Assembly (NCBI GenBank): GCA_963920705.1
Contig: OY987233.1
Location: 3,028,001 to 3,092,000 of the forward strand
Direction: 5' to 3'
Source of the DNA: Odiellus spinosus
Taxonomy: Eukaryota > Arthropoda > Arachnida > Opiliones > Phalangiidae
Length of the DNA: 64,000 nt
The number at the start of each line of letters is the position of its first letter. Position 1 is the stretch's first letter. The notes beneath the pieces are model-generated. The model did not search any database. It was not told where the DNA came from and was given only the letters and a program-made list of their open reading frames with translations. Shown here piece after piece: positions 24,301-33,730 of the stretch. Position numbers and translations under genes: made by a program.

Positions 24301-26272
24301 AGAATTTTATGTAAAATATAGGATAAAATAGGAAGAAATACGTGTAAAATATATGATAAAATAGGAAAATAATTAAAAGTAGGAACCATGTTTATTATTG
24401 CATCACAACTCTCGCCACTGGTTTAAACATGGTATTAATATGATCCAATTGCTTAAATAGTATAGACTTTTACAGACTATTTTAACTGGAAAATGTACAG
24501 TTAAGCTAAAATAATCTTATACAGCCACAGCTGACAGTATGATTTAGAACTTTACCCTTAACTAGAGATTTTGAGTAGAAATATAGGAGATTATAGGAAT
24601 TGCCATTAAATTATAGGAGAAAATAGGAAGGAGCTGAAAATATAGGAAAAAATAGGAAATATAGGAAAAGTGGTCACCCTGCGAGAGAAATTGAAATTTT
24701 TAGGCATGTCCAAATTATTTAGGACAAATTGAACGTCTCCTAACCGTAAATTTCAATTCCTTATTGGAAATATAGGATTATACAAGACAAAATTTGGTTT
24801 TATAGGATAATATAGGATATTATTTGATCAGAACCTGCGCCGTTAAAGTAGACATACAGAAGATTAGCGCAAAATTAATTTGTAAGGCCGAATCAAGCGA
24901 ATTTTAGGTCTACTTTAAACAGTGTTCAGAATGACTCAAATCTTAATACTTCCGACGATTGGAAGGGTACTGATATGAGCTCCCAGCGCATAGCCCAGAA
25001 AAAATTATAGGTATTATAGGTTTTAAAAGTCAAAAATATAGGTAATTTATAGGTCCAAAAATATAAATTTTTAGGATTTTTTATAGGTTTTTAGTTTCGA
25101 AAAAATAGGGGTTTTATAGGTAGGTTTCGCAGACATGTAATGCAATATAGGTTCTATAGCCTCTAGACCTGTCCCTCTGCTTTTTTTTGGCACTACTAGC
25201 TACTCACGCCCCTTTCGACAATCTACCTAACCTCTAAAAAAAATGGAGTAATAATTACTAGTGACCTAGGAGAGGAAACCTTTCTACCACAGCTTGGTTC
25301 TTTGCAATCATTTGCACTTTTTCAAGCAAAAGTATAATTTTTACAGTTATATAGTTCATTCCTTTCGAATTTTATCACCGAAATTGAACAAATTCCCCAA
25401 AAAATTGGTTCACTTCAGAATTATAGGTAATTATAGGTATTAAACCGTATTATAGGTGGTCTGGGAGCCCTGATATATGATATAAGTAATTCAACTTTAC
25501 CAGTTCAACAAAATCATTTTGTCCTATATCTAGTCTAGTCAGTTCGGAAAGCCTCATTATAGACTTAGGTAGCACCTTCAAATGGTTTTCCCTTAGTTCT
25601 AATATCCTTAAATGACACAGTCTGCAAAAAAATAATGTTAAGCGATATTTAGAATCGTACTCGCTACACACCCTAGACGAGATTACCTTCCAAAATTGGC
25701 TGGTAGATACTCTAGAAAGGTATCATTTAGATAAAGCTCTTCCAAATTTAATAGTTGAGTAAAACCTTCAGGTAACCTTCAACATTATGATAAATTAAGA
25801 TATTGAGCTAAGAAAAGCATTCGTATATCGTACTTACCTTCCTAATGGATTAACGCTAGCTTCTACGCTTAATAATCTCTTACAACCGTTGATATTATCG
25901 GGTATTTCCAATATACCATTTTTGCTGATATCTAATTCTTCGAGGTTTATGAGGGAGGCAACGGCCGGTGGTAGTGACTGAATTTCATTATCACTTATTA
26001 TAAGCTTTCTTAGTCCGTGACAATGAAATAACGGCTATAAATTAAAAAAAAACAAACAATGTAATAAGTGCCGTTATTACTAAAACCACATGCAAATTTA
26101 CTCTAGGAAGATCTTTAATTTGATTGGCATCTAAATAGAGCTCTTCTAGCGTCCTTTCAAAACTAAAAACTTCACTCGGAACGTCGTCCAAATTGAAATG
26201 GCTATAATCCAACACAGTCACGTCATCCGTTTCTGGGCGAAAACACGGACAATACCAACGTCCAGGAGCCAT
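12365..26272 (-). CDS. LAP-family LRR and PDZ scaffold (Erbin/Densin/Lap1 type)
   Basis: Cortical scaffold of epithelial basolateral membranes and synapses. Seventeen exons (5' to 3' on minus): 26272-26102, 26034-25838, 25776-25687, 25621-25501, 24124-24050, 22638-22421, 19358-19229, 17775-17590, 17527-17428, 17171-17083, 16991-16869, 16676-16344, 15723-14961, 13798-13257, 13164-13072, 13002-12928, 12463-12365 (1134 aa). Residues 1-23 carry C8 and C10 and then [11 protein letters not shown], matching the Erbin N-terminus. Leucine-rich repeats fill about residues 24-396 ([32 protein letters not shown] and others). A LAP-specific stretch follows, then about 590 residues of Ser/Pro/Asn-rich disordered linker (460-1046). 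One PDZ domain (1047-1132) ends the protein, with IGF at 1057-1059 and [18 protein letters not shown]. The exon 11 acceptor at 16991 follows a poly(A) run and is the least certain junction. Erbin, Densin or insect Lap1 cannot be separated without a tree. Confidence 0.92.
16697..16856. mobile_element. Small GTAGAC-type MITE in LAP intron
   Basis: Begins ttaaagtagacccgcaaccc and carries an internal inverted pair, aatttaatctttag / ctaaagattaaatttgc. It resembles the EDEM2-intron element in its ends. Its far terminus is weakly conserved. Confidence 0.45.
17821..19196. mobile_element. 1.4-kb palindromic transposon in LAP intron
   Basis: The left arm starts gctacggtcacactagggtc and the right arm ends ctagtatgaacgcggc. 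Long blocks are repeated inverted, e.g. aaactaggattcccagattt against aaatctgggaatcctagttt and aattatgctcttgcgaaaat against attttcgcaagagcataatt. Arms extend about 550 bases each. The centre is occupied by a second inverted-repeat element (18372-18660). The terminus gctacggtcacactag is shared with the cluster at 60446-61757. Confidence 0.8.
18372..18660. mobile_element. TACAGGGTGTTTCGAAAATGGTG palindromic MITE
   Basis: Begins tacagggtgtttcgaaaatg and ends cattttcgaaacacccctgta. Internal blocks (tctatgacgttttgtcg and cgacaaaacgtcatag; ggggcgctgtttaa and ttaaacggcgcccc) are inverse copies. TA at both outer edges is compatible with a Tc1/mariner-like target. It sits exactly at the centre of the 17821-19196 palindrome. 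Confidence 0.7.
20214..20621 (-). pseudogene. Frame-shifted copy of palindrome ORF, left arm
   Basis: This is the minus-strand copy of the ORF in the right arm. It starts [13 protein letters not shown] and shares [19 protein letters not shown], then loses about 34 bases after VYEK relative to the right arm. Reading continues out of frame, while the true frame resumes at 20433-20242 as [20 protein letters not shown]. It is therefore broken in this arm. Confidence 0.6.
21051..21377 (+). CDS. ORF of the giant palindrome, right arm (108 aa)
   Basis: Intact frame of 108 codons inside the right arm of the palindrome. Upstream codons in the same frame (from 20973, [12 protein letters not shown]) are interrupted by TAA in a position where the left arm reads Leu-Asp-Asp. 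The protein has an aromatic-rich core ([35 protein letters not shown]) and a tail ending [13 protein letters not shown]. This looks like a small beta-rich, possibly chromatin-reader-like C-terminal domain seen in some animal transposon proteins. That reading rests on general resemblance only. Confidence 0.4.
   Translation: MQIFNISRHLKESYAEDKRGDLTFCNFVACVYEKKLYVGKIEEYSVEFEDYFISFMHPPETYENQFWPKTKDQWWVLSENILGKIDPPIMIKSQTSKYYILPNNGIDN
21906..22389. mobile_element. TTAA-bounded foldback element with TAGGCGAGC core
   Basis: TTAAAGGTAGAATGAAAGG and CCTTTCATTCTCCCTTTAA bound two inverse arms that share aacctatttttaatcgatta, taacgaaatatttttgg, gctaagcc.tggctgcctag and tcactcgt.. blocks. It abuts the 2.2-kb palindrome with only one base between. 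Non-coding. It lies in LAP intron 6. Confidence 0.75.
23131..23659. mobile_element. hAT-like MITE, second copy
   Basis: cagggctgccagcgcatagc and gtggtctgggagccctg are the ends. The 6-bp repeat caaatg flanks both sides (23125-23130 and 23660-23665). It is the inverse orientation of the copy at 4844-5359 and near-identical to the copy at 24977-25470. It lies in LAP intron 5. Confidence 0.75.
24240..24835. repeat. TATAGGA-rich repeat in LAP intron
   Basis: Dense array of the words tataggaa/aataggaaa with interspersed ccactgaaaatttg and gtggtcaccctg. It resembles the interior of the hAT-like elements in style but not in sequence. It may be another MITE whose ends I could not pair. Confidence 0.4.
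24843..24917. mobile_element. 75-bp GTAGAC MITE
   Basis: gttaaagtagac at the left and ggtctactttaaac at the right are inverse ends of a very short element containing gcgcaaaattaatttgtaaggccgaatc. That core is also present in the relatives at 4800-4843 and 58270-58338. Confidence 0.5.
24977..25470. mobile_element. hAT-like MITE, third copy
   Basis: gagctcccagcgcatagccc and ggtctgggagccc bound this copy. The direct repeat tgatat lies on both sides (24971-24976 and 25471-25476). Near-identical to 23131-23659 apart from a small internal deletion. It lies in LAP intron 4. Confidence 0.75.
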
Positions 26273-26926
26273 TGGTAAATCCTAATGGTATTAATGGCCA
26301 AGAAGATATGTAAGTCTACAATTCACCGATTCAATTTTATTGTTAGATGGTTACTTCTTTTCTACTATGAAAATTGGTAAAGGCCAGTGGCTAGGCTAAT
26401 TTGAGAAACTTTGACAAAAATTGGACAGGCCAAGGCCTAACGTATATGGATCATAATTTCGAAGATTACTAACTTTTGGTGGATTTTGCATTTACCTAAA
26501 CGTAAAAGCCAAGTCACGCTAATTAGCAGAATAGCAGTAATTCCTTTCCTCGTTCTCCATAATTAATATATTAGGGTTTAATTTTTTAAAACCCAATGTT
26601 AATCACGTTTTAAATGAACCACATCCCGAAGACCCGAACTCGAAGCCGAAAAAGCTCGCTTCTCTGCCGAACATGTATAATTATGTCTAGTTTTTTTAGA
26701 AGGAGGAGTTCAGTTCAGTTTATTTAGGACAGAAAATCTAATTTTTACACAGGGAGGCTATTAGGCTAAAAACAAAGAGTAGCGATCATTGAGTTGGGAA
26801 TATATATATATGACATATTCCCAGCTCAATGGTAGCGATGTCGCGTACATATGATCGCCATAATAACAATGTAGGTAGGATTGGTTTACGTTCAGGGGCA
26901 ACCAAAAGGGCTTTCTTTTCCCCACG
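26273..26926. other. 5' flank of the LAP gene with an AT-rich hairpin
   Basis: The presumed promoter region of the minus-strand LAP gene lies just above 26272, but no TATA box or other core element was identified. At 26788-26832 cattgagttgggaatatata and its near complement ending cccagctcaatgg form a hairpin. A ttcagttcagtttatttagg word at 26709 recurs inverted near 29860-29910, hinting at a divergent element pair. Confidence 0.35.
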
Positions 26927-28527
26927 CATAGCCTCCTCGATCACGCGCTTCGGCTGCGCTCGCGCTATAGAAGCCCCGGCAAAGAAAAAAATTAACATGT
27001 GTTTGAGAGAATAAATGGGAAATTAAAACTCCCCCAAAAGACGGCGCGAAAAAGCACTAAAATGTAGGGGGGAAAAGTCGAGGGGAGAAACAAATTCTTG
27101 TCTAAAGTTTTAAATTTACGCTCCAGCTTCCTGAATTTTTAACCACATCTAATTAAGTATGTAAGGATAATTTACAAATTAATTCCAAGCCTTTGAGAAT
27201 TACAGATTTGGCGTTAATAATTGTTGAAACTAGCGAACCTATTATTTTTCTTTACTGACGGACCTTTTTGCGGTTTTCACCTATTGCGCGGGGTTCTTTT
27301 TAAATCTAAAGCCTTGATCCATTAACACAGGCACTGCAGTCACGCTGTAGATGCTATTTAAAAACTTATATTCTAATTTCACCCTCTGATTTGATTTTTA
27401 TTCTATGACAATATACTATTTTACTCAAAAACAAGTGTTAAAATTAATAAGGTTGCATTTGTGAGAATTGATAAGAGAGAGAAATTACTAAATTTTGAAG
27501 CCGGGTAATTCGGGACAACTGTTTTCAAACCACTCTTCCCTGTTTCGGCGCGAAAATCTAAATATGGCGGTCCTCTCTTGTCTTTTCGTAGGATACAGTT
27601 GTCTAAAAATTTTAAGAGCTCTATGATGGGTATTTATTTCCTAGTAGCACAACACATTCTTGTACAACTTGTAAGAAATCCCTTAATATTTTCGTAAACA
27701 ATAGCATTGTGGAATGAGAGTCCCCAAATAATTTGAGATTCTCTTTAAATTTAAAACATTCACCACCATCTAAACCTATGATAATAGTAGTAGTATCAAT
27801 ATGTTGTAAAAAATATATAAAACTATACCAATATAAGATTGCCCCGAACAACATTTTTTCCAAACCTAGTTATTTAATCTAATCTAGGGTTGTAAGTCGA
27901 AATATTTCCCTAACCAGATTTCGTAATTTTAGGGTGATAAATTTAAATTATACAATATAAATACAAATTTTAATTATCAATGTAAGGTGGTAGCGTGTAA
28001 GTTGTGAAATTTTGGGAGAGAAGTTTTTTGCCGTTTTCAAAACGCCGTACATAGGTATGTAACTATAATGAGAGTAGATTAACACTAATCTATTATCATT
28101 ATAGTTAAATACCTATGTATGGCATTTGGAAAAAGGCAGGAAAACGTCTCTCCCAAAATTTCAAAACTTACCCGAGTTAATGATTGAAGCACCAAATTGT
28201 ACGCGGTAAAGCTTTGCACACGCTACAATCTTACGTTGATCTTTAATTTTTTACTTAAAAACTAATCACCCTAAAATTATGAAACTTAGTTAGGGAGATA
28301 AAATAAACTAATTTGCAAAACATATATTTTAATTGTGGCTTTTAAAAATCATTAAAGACCTGAAAAGGGCAAAACCCTTCAAATTTGATCAGTTCCCCCC
28401 TTTGAGACGTGCATCAGTTTGGGGGAGTTTTGTAAATCTCGAGAATTCATTTATTCGCGATTTTCGGCCGATTGCCGGGGCTTCTATAGCGCGAGCGCAG
28501 CCGAAGCGCGTGATCGAGGAGGCTATG
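26927..28527. mobile_element. 1.6-kb TIR element, CATAGCCTCCTCGATCACGC family, copy 1
   Basis: Ends are exact inverse copies of about 50 bases: CATAGCCTCCTCGATCACGC continuing through gcttcggctgcgctcgcgct, and the complement at 28478-28527. Flanks ccccacg and ccccacc suggest a 7-bp target duplication. An inner hairpin (ctataatgag..tctattatcattatag, about 28040-28120) and a mirrored gggggagtttt block are present. A minus-strand frame at 27863-27621 (IIIGLDGGECFKFKENLKLF) is shared, with a small deletion, by copy 2. It may be a relic of the transposon protein, unidentified. Confidence 0.8.
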
Positions 28528-28859
28528 CCCCACCACATGTTGATTCATCTGAGTCATCTCCGCGTGCAGGGGAGGCTCTAATATGCACATTTATTTCTTG
28601 CAAAGTCAGTTTTACAAACTGCATACGATCGGCTATTATGCCCAATAGCCAAAGTTCGCAAACCCGATACTATTCGACACAACATTTTACAAACTGCAAA
28701 CGACTTTAATACTGGTATATTTAATCCAGTATTATTTCGAATGAATAAAAAAATATGAGAATTAAGCTAAATAAATTATTTCACGAATGTCCTAAATAAC
28801 ATTAAACTCTAGCTAAGGTATTTAAAGTGATGGTTTTCATTGAGTTTAATTTTCCTTGC

Positions 28860-28895
<36 letters not shown>

Positions 28896-29346
28896 AAACT
28901 TCTTCAAAATTAGGTCTTTTCGCTTGAAAATGGTAAGAAATATTAAAGTATTATATTCTATAATTATTTCAGTCAATTTCTAATCGATATTTTCCCTTTT
29001 TTCTAGATTTCTGGCCAAATCTCCATTCGACACACCACATATTATTTTCCTATATTATTTTTACAAACTTCTTCAACCTAATTCCCTAATATGATTATTC
29101 TACGCCCCAGAATTTAGCAACACGCATCATCAGCGTACAGCCTTAACTGCCCAAACTTTCCAAAAAATTGAAAAAAGGAAGAGAAGGTATTAATGGTATT
29201 TAAAGAATTAATTTTGAACTTAATTTTTAAAAATCATCAAATTATTTAAACTCGCGCCGCCGAAGCACGTGATCGAGAAGGCTATGAACCTACACAGCAA
29301 CTATACAACGCCATCTAGTAGCCGTATGCCGTAATTTATACTATGC
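28528..29346. other. Intergenic, T-tract and solitary TIR fragment
   Basis: A run of about 32 T lies at 28862-28893. A fragment ccgaagcacgtgatcgagaa (29263) followed by ggctatg is a decayed end of the CATAGCC family. No gene. Confidence 0.4.
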
Positions 29347-29795
29347 CTATGCTTTTTTTTTTGCCGACTGACTGTCACAACTTGCTTCGTTAATTCTAAC
29401 TATTTAAATATATTAAAAAAAAAAATAATTTCTTTTATTAAAGTTTATTCAGCGTCTTAAAGATTTAAAACTTAACCTTCAGACGAAAGTGTCCGAGAAA
29501 ATTGGAAATTTGTAAGTAAAATACTACTACTATTCTAGTGTGAGTGAAACCCTAAGCCTTGGTTAAGTAGGCAATGTAATTATTATAGTAGTACTGTATT
29601 TTACTTACAAATTTCCAATTTTCCCGGACACTTTCGTTTGAAGGTTGAGTTTTTGATCTTTAAGACTCAGAATAAAGTTTAATAAAAAAAATTAATACAT
29701 TTTTTTTAATATATTTACATTGTTAGAACTAACGAAGGAAGTTCTTGTGACCATGGATGTATAAAGAACTAGCAAAAAAAAAAAAAAAAAGCCGA
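29347..29795. mobile_element. Palindromic MITE with GCCGACTNAGTC-type ends
   Basis: gccgactgactgtcac and gttcttgtgaccatgg..aaagccgactt bracket inverse blocks: aaagtgtccgagaaaattgg against ccaattttcccggacacttt and tttgtaagtaaaatact against agtactgtattttacttac. The copy has T and A runs at its outer edges. A word accatggatgtataaagaac at 29750 recurs in the REC8-like intron palindrome at 40639-41311. Confidence 0.6.
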
Positions 29796-30157
29796 CTTAG
29801 CCGAGTACAAATTTTGGCCACTAGATGGCGTTGAAAAGAGCATTTAAAAGGGACTATCCTAACTGAACTGAACTGACCTCAAAAGGGGTGGAGTCTGAAC
29901 TAAACTGAACCTTATCCATTTCCTAAGCTTTGCTCCCGTCGCCATAGCAACAGAGAGACGCTTTCTCTCGGTTTAAATTTAGCCATCAGCATAATAGCTG
30001 ATCGTGTGCAGTTTGTAAAAAATATATGTGCAAATTAGAACCTCCCGCGTGCAGTCGACCCTCGACTGGCGGCCCGACCGTAGAAAATGATTTTGGGCCA
30101 GGGTCGGAAATAATATTTTCTTATAGGACAAACCTTTATAAATTCAAAGTTATAGGC
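29796..30157. other. Intergenic, no gene seen
   Basis: Contains a gaactgaactgaactgacct-like repeated word near 29860-29910. No frame with protein character. Confidence 0.3.
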
Positions 30158-30876
30158 AGCGTTGCCAGACGTACTATAATTATAGTACATTTCGATAATT
30201 TCAAGAAAAAATTCTGGGCGTACTATAATTTCAACGGCGTACTATATAGTACGCTTTTTGCGATAATTTGTGCATTTTTCCGATAATTGTGCGATAATTT
30301 TTAAATAGTAGATTTTATATCGAAAACTTTAATTTTAGTCAACTTTGCGCTTCGTCACATGGCCCACTCTTAGTATTACTCCCCTCTTAGGGATCCACAT
30401 CCTACTGCTTTTGTATTTCCAATTTCCATAGAGGCAAAGCGTGTGATAGGCTAGCCTTGGCAATAGGGATATAACTGCCGCTAGGTTCCCCGCGTGCCAC
30501 TGCCAGTGAAGTTTAGGCTGCTCAAGAGTTTGTTCATAACAAAATAACATTTTCGTGGGCGACGTCATATATATTTGCATTTGGCCGGGAGTGGTGGCGC
30601 ACTCCTGTAAACTGGCGTCTCAGTGGCAAGGTCTGGGTGTTGTCCTGCTCGAATCGCAGGTCCCTTGCCCATAGGGAGTGTTGCGAATGGTCCGCGACGG
30701 AATGGTCCTTCCTCTTCCCCATTCCCATCTCCTTCCGTCGCGTGGGCAATTCCCAGTCCTCATCCCTGCGTAGTTACTTACCATAACTGAGTTGCTCAAG
30801 GCCTTACGCCTTGGCGCCACACCTGGTTCGCAATCGCGGCCGCTGTCCGGGCGTAAAGACGTTACGTTACACGCCG

Positions 30877-30912
<36 letters not shown>

Positions 30913-31027
30913 TTGCATTTGAATTCAAAATTCGCGCCAAAAATATAGCGTACTATAATTTTCTAGAAAAATCGATAATTTTTGGAACCAGGTACTATAA
31001 ATTTAGACTTTTGATCTGGCAACGCTG
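30158..31027. mobile_element. GCGTTGCCAGA inverted-repeat element, split by a SINE
   Basis: agcgttgccagacgtactat at the left and ggcaacgct preceded by tactataaatttagac at the right are inverse ends. The tactataatt word repeats inside. A related single end, agcgttgccatacgtaccat, occurs at 34402. The 30584-30908 SINE is inserted in it. Confidence 0.6.
30584..30908 (+). mobile_element. SINE with 7SL/Alu-like 5' end and poly(A) tail
   Basis: Starts gccgggagtggtggcgcact then cctgtaaac, which follows the Alu domain of 7SL RNA (GCCGGGnGnGGTGGCGC..CCTGTA) at 20 or more of the first 26 positions. A pol III B-box-like ctcgaatcgc lies about 75 bases in. The element ends in about 30 A. Target duplications tatttgcatttg are perfect on both sides (30572-30583 and 30910-30921), which proves retroposition. 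Polymerase III transcription and LINE-driven copying are inferred. A tRNA-related origin remains possible because the B box is good while no clear A box is seen. Confidence 0.7.
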
Positions 31028-31280
31028 GTTATAGGTTCATATTTTTCTATTAGTATAATTAACAAATGTTGCTTCTCCTAAAAAGCTACCACGGTGCTTT
31101 TGGTAATGTAAATTGTCGTGTAGAGAAGTGTGCTTGTATAAGCCAATGAATGAATCGTGTGATTTAAGGCTCAAATTACTCGCGTGTTTCTGAAATAAAA
31201 ACTCAAGTGGAGTTTGCAATCTTAACTTCGATCGACTAATTAAAAAACAACACTAAACAATTGTTTGATAAGCAAATTAA

Positions 31281-31286
31281 TTTATT
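31281..31286 (-). terminator. Candidate poly(A) signal of TIPRL
   Basis: tttatt on the plus strand reads AATAAA on the minus strand, 50 bases beyond the TIPRL stop codon. Confidence 0.55.
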
Positions 31287-31335
31287 ATCCACAGAACAAA
31301 TAATAATGCAATAGACATAAATAATGAGGAAATGA

Positions 31336-32866
31336 TTAAGTGTCTGAAAATTTTAAAATGTCAGTTTGAATTTCTTTAATTGTTAGTTTCTCAGCTAACT
31401 GTGGAGGGTTTATTAGAATGGAAGTTGGAATCTGAAAAAATAAAAGTTGAAGGATTATGTAATGTTTTAGAGATTTATTAAAAGAACATGCAGTGTCAGA
31501 ATACGTACTTTGAACTAGTTTTCATAGGGGGTTAAATAAATCTCAGGGTAAGATGAACCTAATCGTAATAATACTTACATTAACATCTGTTAATTTGTCT
31601 TCTCTCGTGCAGCATTCCCTTAGCATGTGATCTTTTCCTGTCTAAAAAATTAACTAATTAGAGATTTTAGCGCCCTAAACAGTTTGAGAAAATGCTAGGT
31701 TTTATCTTATTAGCCAGCCAAATTTTGGGGGCTAAACATTTTTAAAAACTAATCCATTAATATATTTAGTAAAAAACTGTACTAGTTTTGATAGAGTTGC
31801 GATACTTTTATATCTTGAAATGTCTATTAATTCAAAATTAAAGGACTTTAGAGGATATTTCACGGAGATAAAGGATAATATAGGACATATATAAAAATAT
31901 AGGACCACTTCCATCGTTTAACAGTTTGAAAATTAAAAACAAAAAATCTTACCTCGTGGTAAATCCTCGTGTCGTGAAATTTAGCAACCACACCATCAAC
32001 TCTCAAGAAATAGCGTAATAAAATAAAAAATCCACTCTCCATTACTCTCTGTAAAAGCAAGTAAATAAGGTTTTATTGTCCATTATCTGACAGGACCATT
32101 TCATTATCCCGTACCATTTTTACAGAGAGTTGGGCTATTCCATTATCAGCTAACTCGTCTTCGAATATGCAGATATCTTCGTAAAACTTTATTTCTTCTT
32201 TCACTTTAAGTTTTTCTAAGTCTATTCTTTCCATAGTTGGTATAACTTCTATTTTCTTATCTCCTATAAGAGTTCCTTTGTACGTGGTATAAAACGTCCA
32301 ATCAAAGGGTTTAATTACTTCTTTCGCGTGCTCAATACCATCTCTATAAAAAATATATATTAATATTGTTCTCAAAATAGCTACTCCACGCGTTATTAAT
32401 GGTCAAAATATTGAGATTAAACAAAAAACACACGCTTCACTAGCGAACCTCGCTTCGCTCCAAGCTTCAGCGACTGCCACCTTCATTGGGTTTCTTGGAT
32501 TTTGTACATCGCCAAGAGCATCGAAGCAATTAAAAAGTAAACCAAAGCCATTGGAATGTTGTACTTTCAAATAATTGTCAGCGAATGTCATATCTGGAAG
32601 TTTGGGTAAAGCTAACTGAGTTTCGTACCTAAAATTAAACTCGATGGTTAAAATCCGTTTTACGAATTAAAAATATTAAAATTCAAGAGTTATTTTACTC
32701 ACAGGCAAAAATTGCATAGTCTTTTATTTTCACCTGTTAAATCCGCGCACAGAATGTTAGTACCATTTGTACACTGTGAAGGTAGTATATGACTTTGTTC
32801 ACTGGTAATATGCCAAACTCCAAAAACAAAATCTTGAGAAGATTTTACTAATTTTGCCGCTGCCAT
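31336..32866 (-). CDS. TIPRL: TIP41-like protein (TIPRL), PP2A-family phosphatase regulator
   Basis: Cytosolic regulator that binds catalytic subunits of PP2A, PP4 and PP6 and feeds into TOR and DNA-damage signalling. Six exons on the minus strand: 32866-32703, 32628-32434, 32343-32115, 32048-31953, 31641-31579, 31431-31336 (280 aa; human TIPRL is 272). Family blocks in order: [115 protein letters not shown] and LREC. All junctions are GT..AG and keep phase. Relative to the human protein there is an insertion of about 25 Cys-rich residues ([19 protein letters not shown]) near residue 45. It could be real or could mark an unrecognised small intron. The C-terminal tail is short. Confidence 0.93.
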
Positions 32867-33071
32867 ATTTATGTTTATAATTTAAAATAAGAGTAAAATA
32901 TCAAATTTTGACCGAAATTACTTTTTGCATAAGTAGCTTATGCACCCATTTTGAAATTACGAGAAAAATAAACAATACATCAAATGGGTAACCTCATGAC
33001 CTTTGAAGATCTCTGTTTCCGTCCACTTCCGTCTTCCGAAGTTCCGATACGTTATTAATAATTATGCCAAG
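32867..33071. other. TIPRL upstream region
   Basis: Presumed promoter of the minus-strand TIPRL gene. Motif-poor, with no TATA box recognised within 100 bases of the start codon. Confidence 0.3.
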
Positions 33072-33443
33072 AGCAGGCGCTGAAATAAGGCACTAGTCAC
33101 GGCATTTGACTGAATACTAAAATAAATGCCCTGACTACTAAAATTAATAAAAATCAGGGGGGTAACTAGTCAATTTGGCTAGTGAAACATTTACCTCAAT
33201 TCTAATATTCATCAAAACCAAAAAGGGAAAAAACGAGATTATACACAAGTGAGAAAAGCTTAAATTCAGTCCTCGCGAATAAGACTTACGAGATGGGTAA
33301 CGCATTATATTAATACGGTGTTTCCTTCATGTTTCATACCTCTATTTTTACCCCCAGTAGTCAGTGACTACTAAAATAAATAAGGAGAGGGGGCTCACTA
33401 GTCAGTCTGACTACTAAATAAAATATCCTTATTTCCAAGCCTG
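33072..33443. mobile_element. hAT-like MITE, CAGGCNTGGAAATAAGG ends
   Basis: caggcgctgaaataaggcac at the left is the near complement of ccttatttccaagcctgg at the right. Short internal words ctgactactaaa and actagtca recur in both orientations. No coding capacity. Confidence 0.5.
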
Positions 33444-33592
33444 GCCAAGAGGTGAGGATTGGAGACTATATGAGTAACATGACATAAAATAATTTATTAA
33501 TTTGATTAAATTTCGACCGTGGAATTAGGAAAAATATAAGCCACGTTCATTGGTGCAAACCGAAACGTCGGGTAGGCTACCGCAAAATGTGT

Positions 33593-33730
33593 TGTGAGGT
33601 TTACAGGTTTACAGGTTTATTGGCTGCCGTATTAAGTACACCCTTTTTTAACAGGGCGGCTCACCACTATGGGTGGGAGCGCAGCAAAAAAATACAAATA
33701 AATAAAAGAAAATAAAATAAAAATAAAGTT
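33593..33730 (+). mobile_element. 3' end of a retroposon with GGCTCACCA..TGGGAGC tail
   Basis: ggcggctcaccactatgggt ggga gcgcag followed by an A-rich tail. The same tail (ggcggctcaccagatgggag) precedes a poly(A) stretch at 39611-39730. Two copies with the same 3' end and A-tail suggest a non-LTR element or SINE family. The body is too short to classify. Confidence 0.45.

Noticed and set aside
30620..30940. Minus frames with a poly-Phe run and a plus frame with poly-Lys
   Set aside because: They come from the SINE body and its poly(A) tail, not from a gene.
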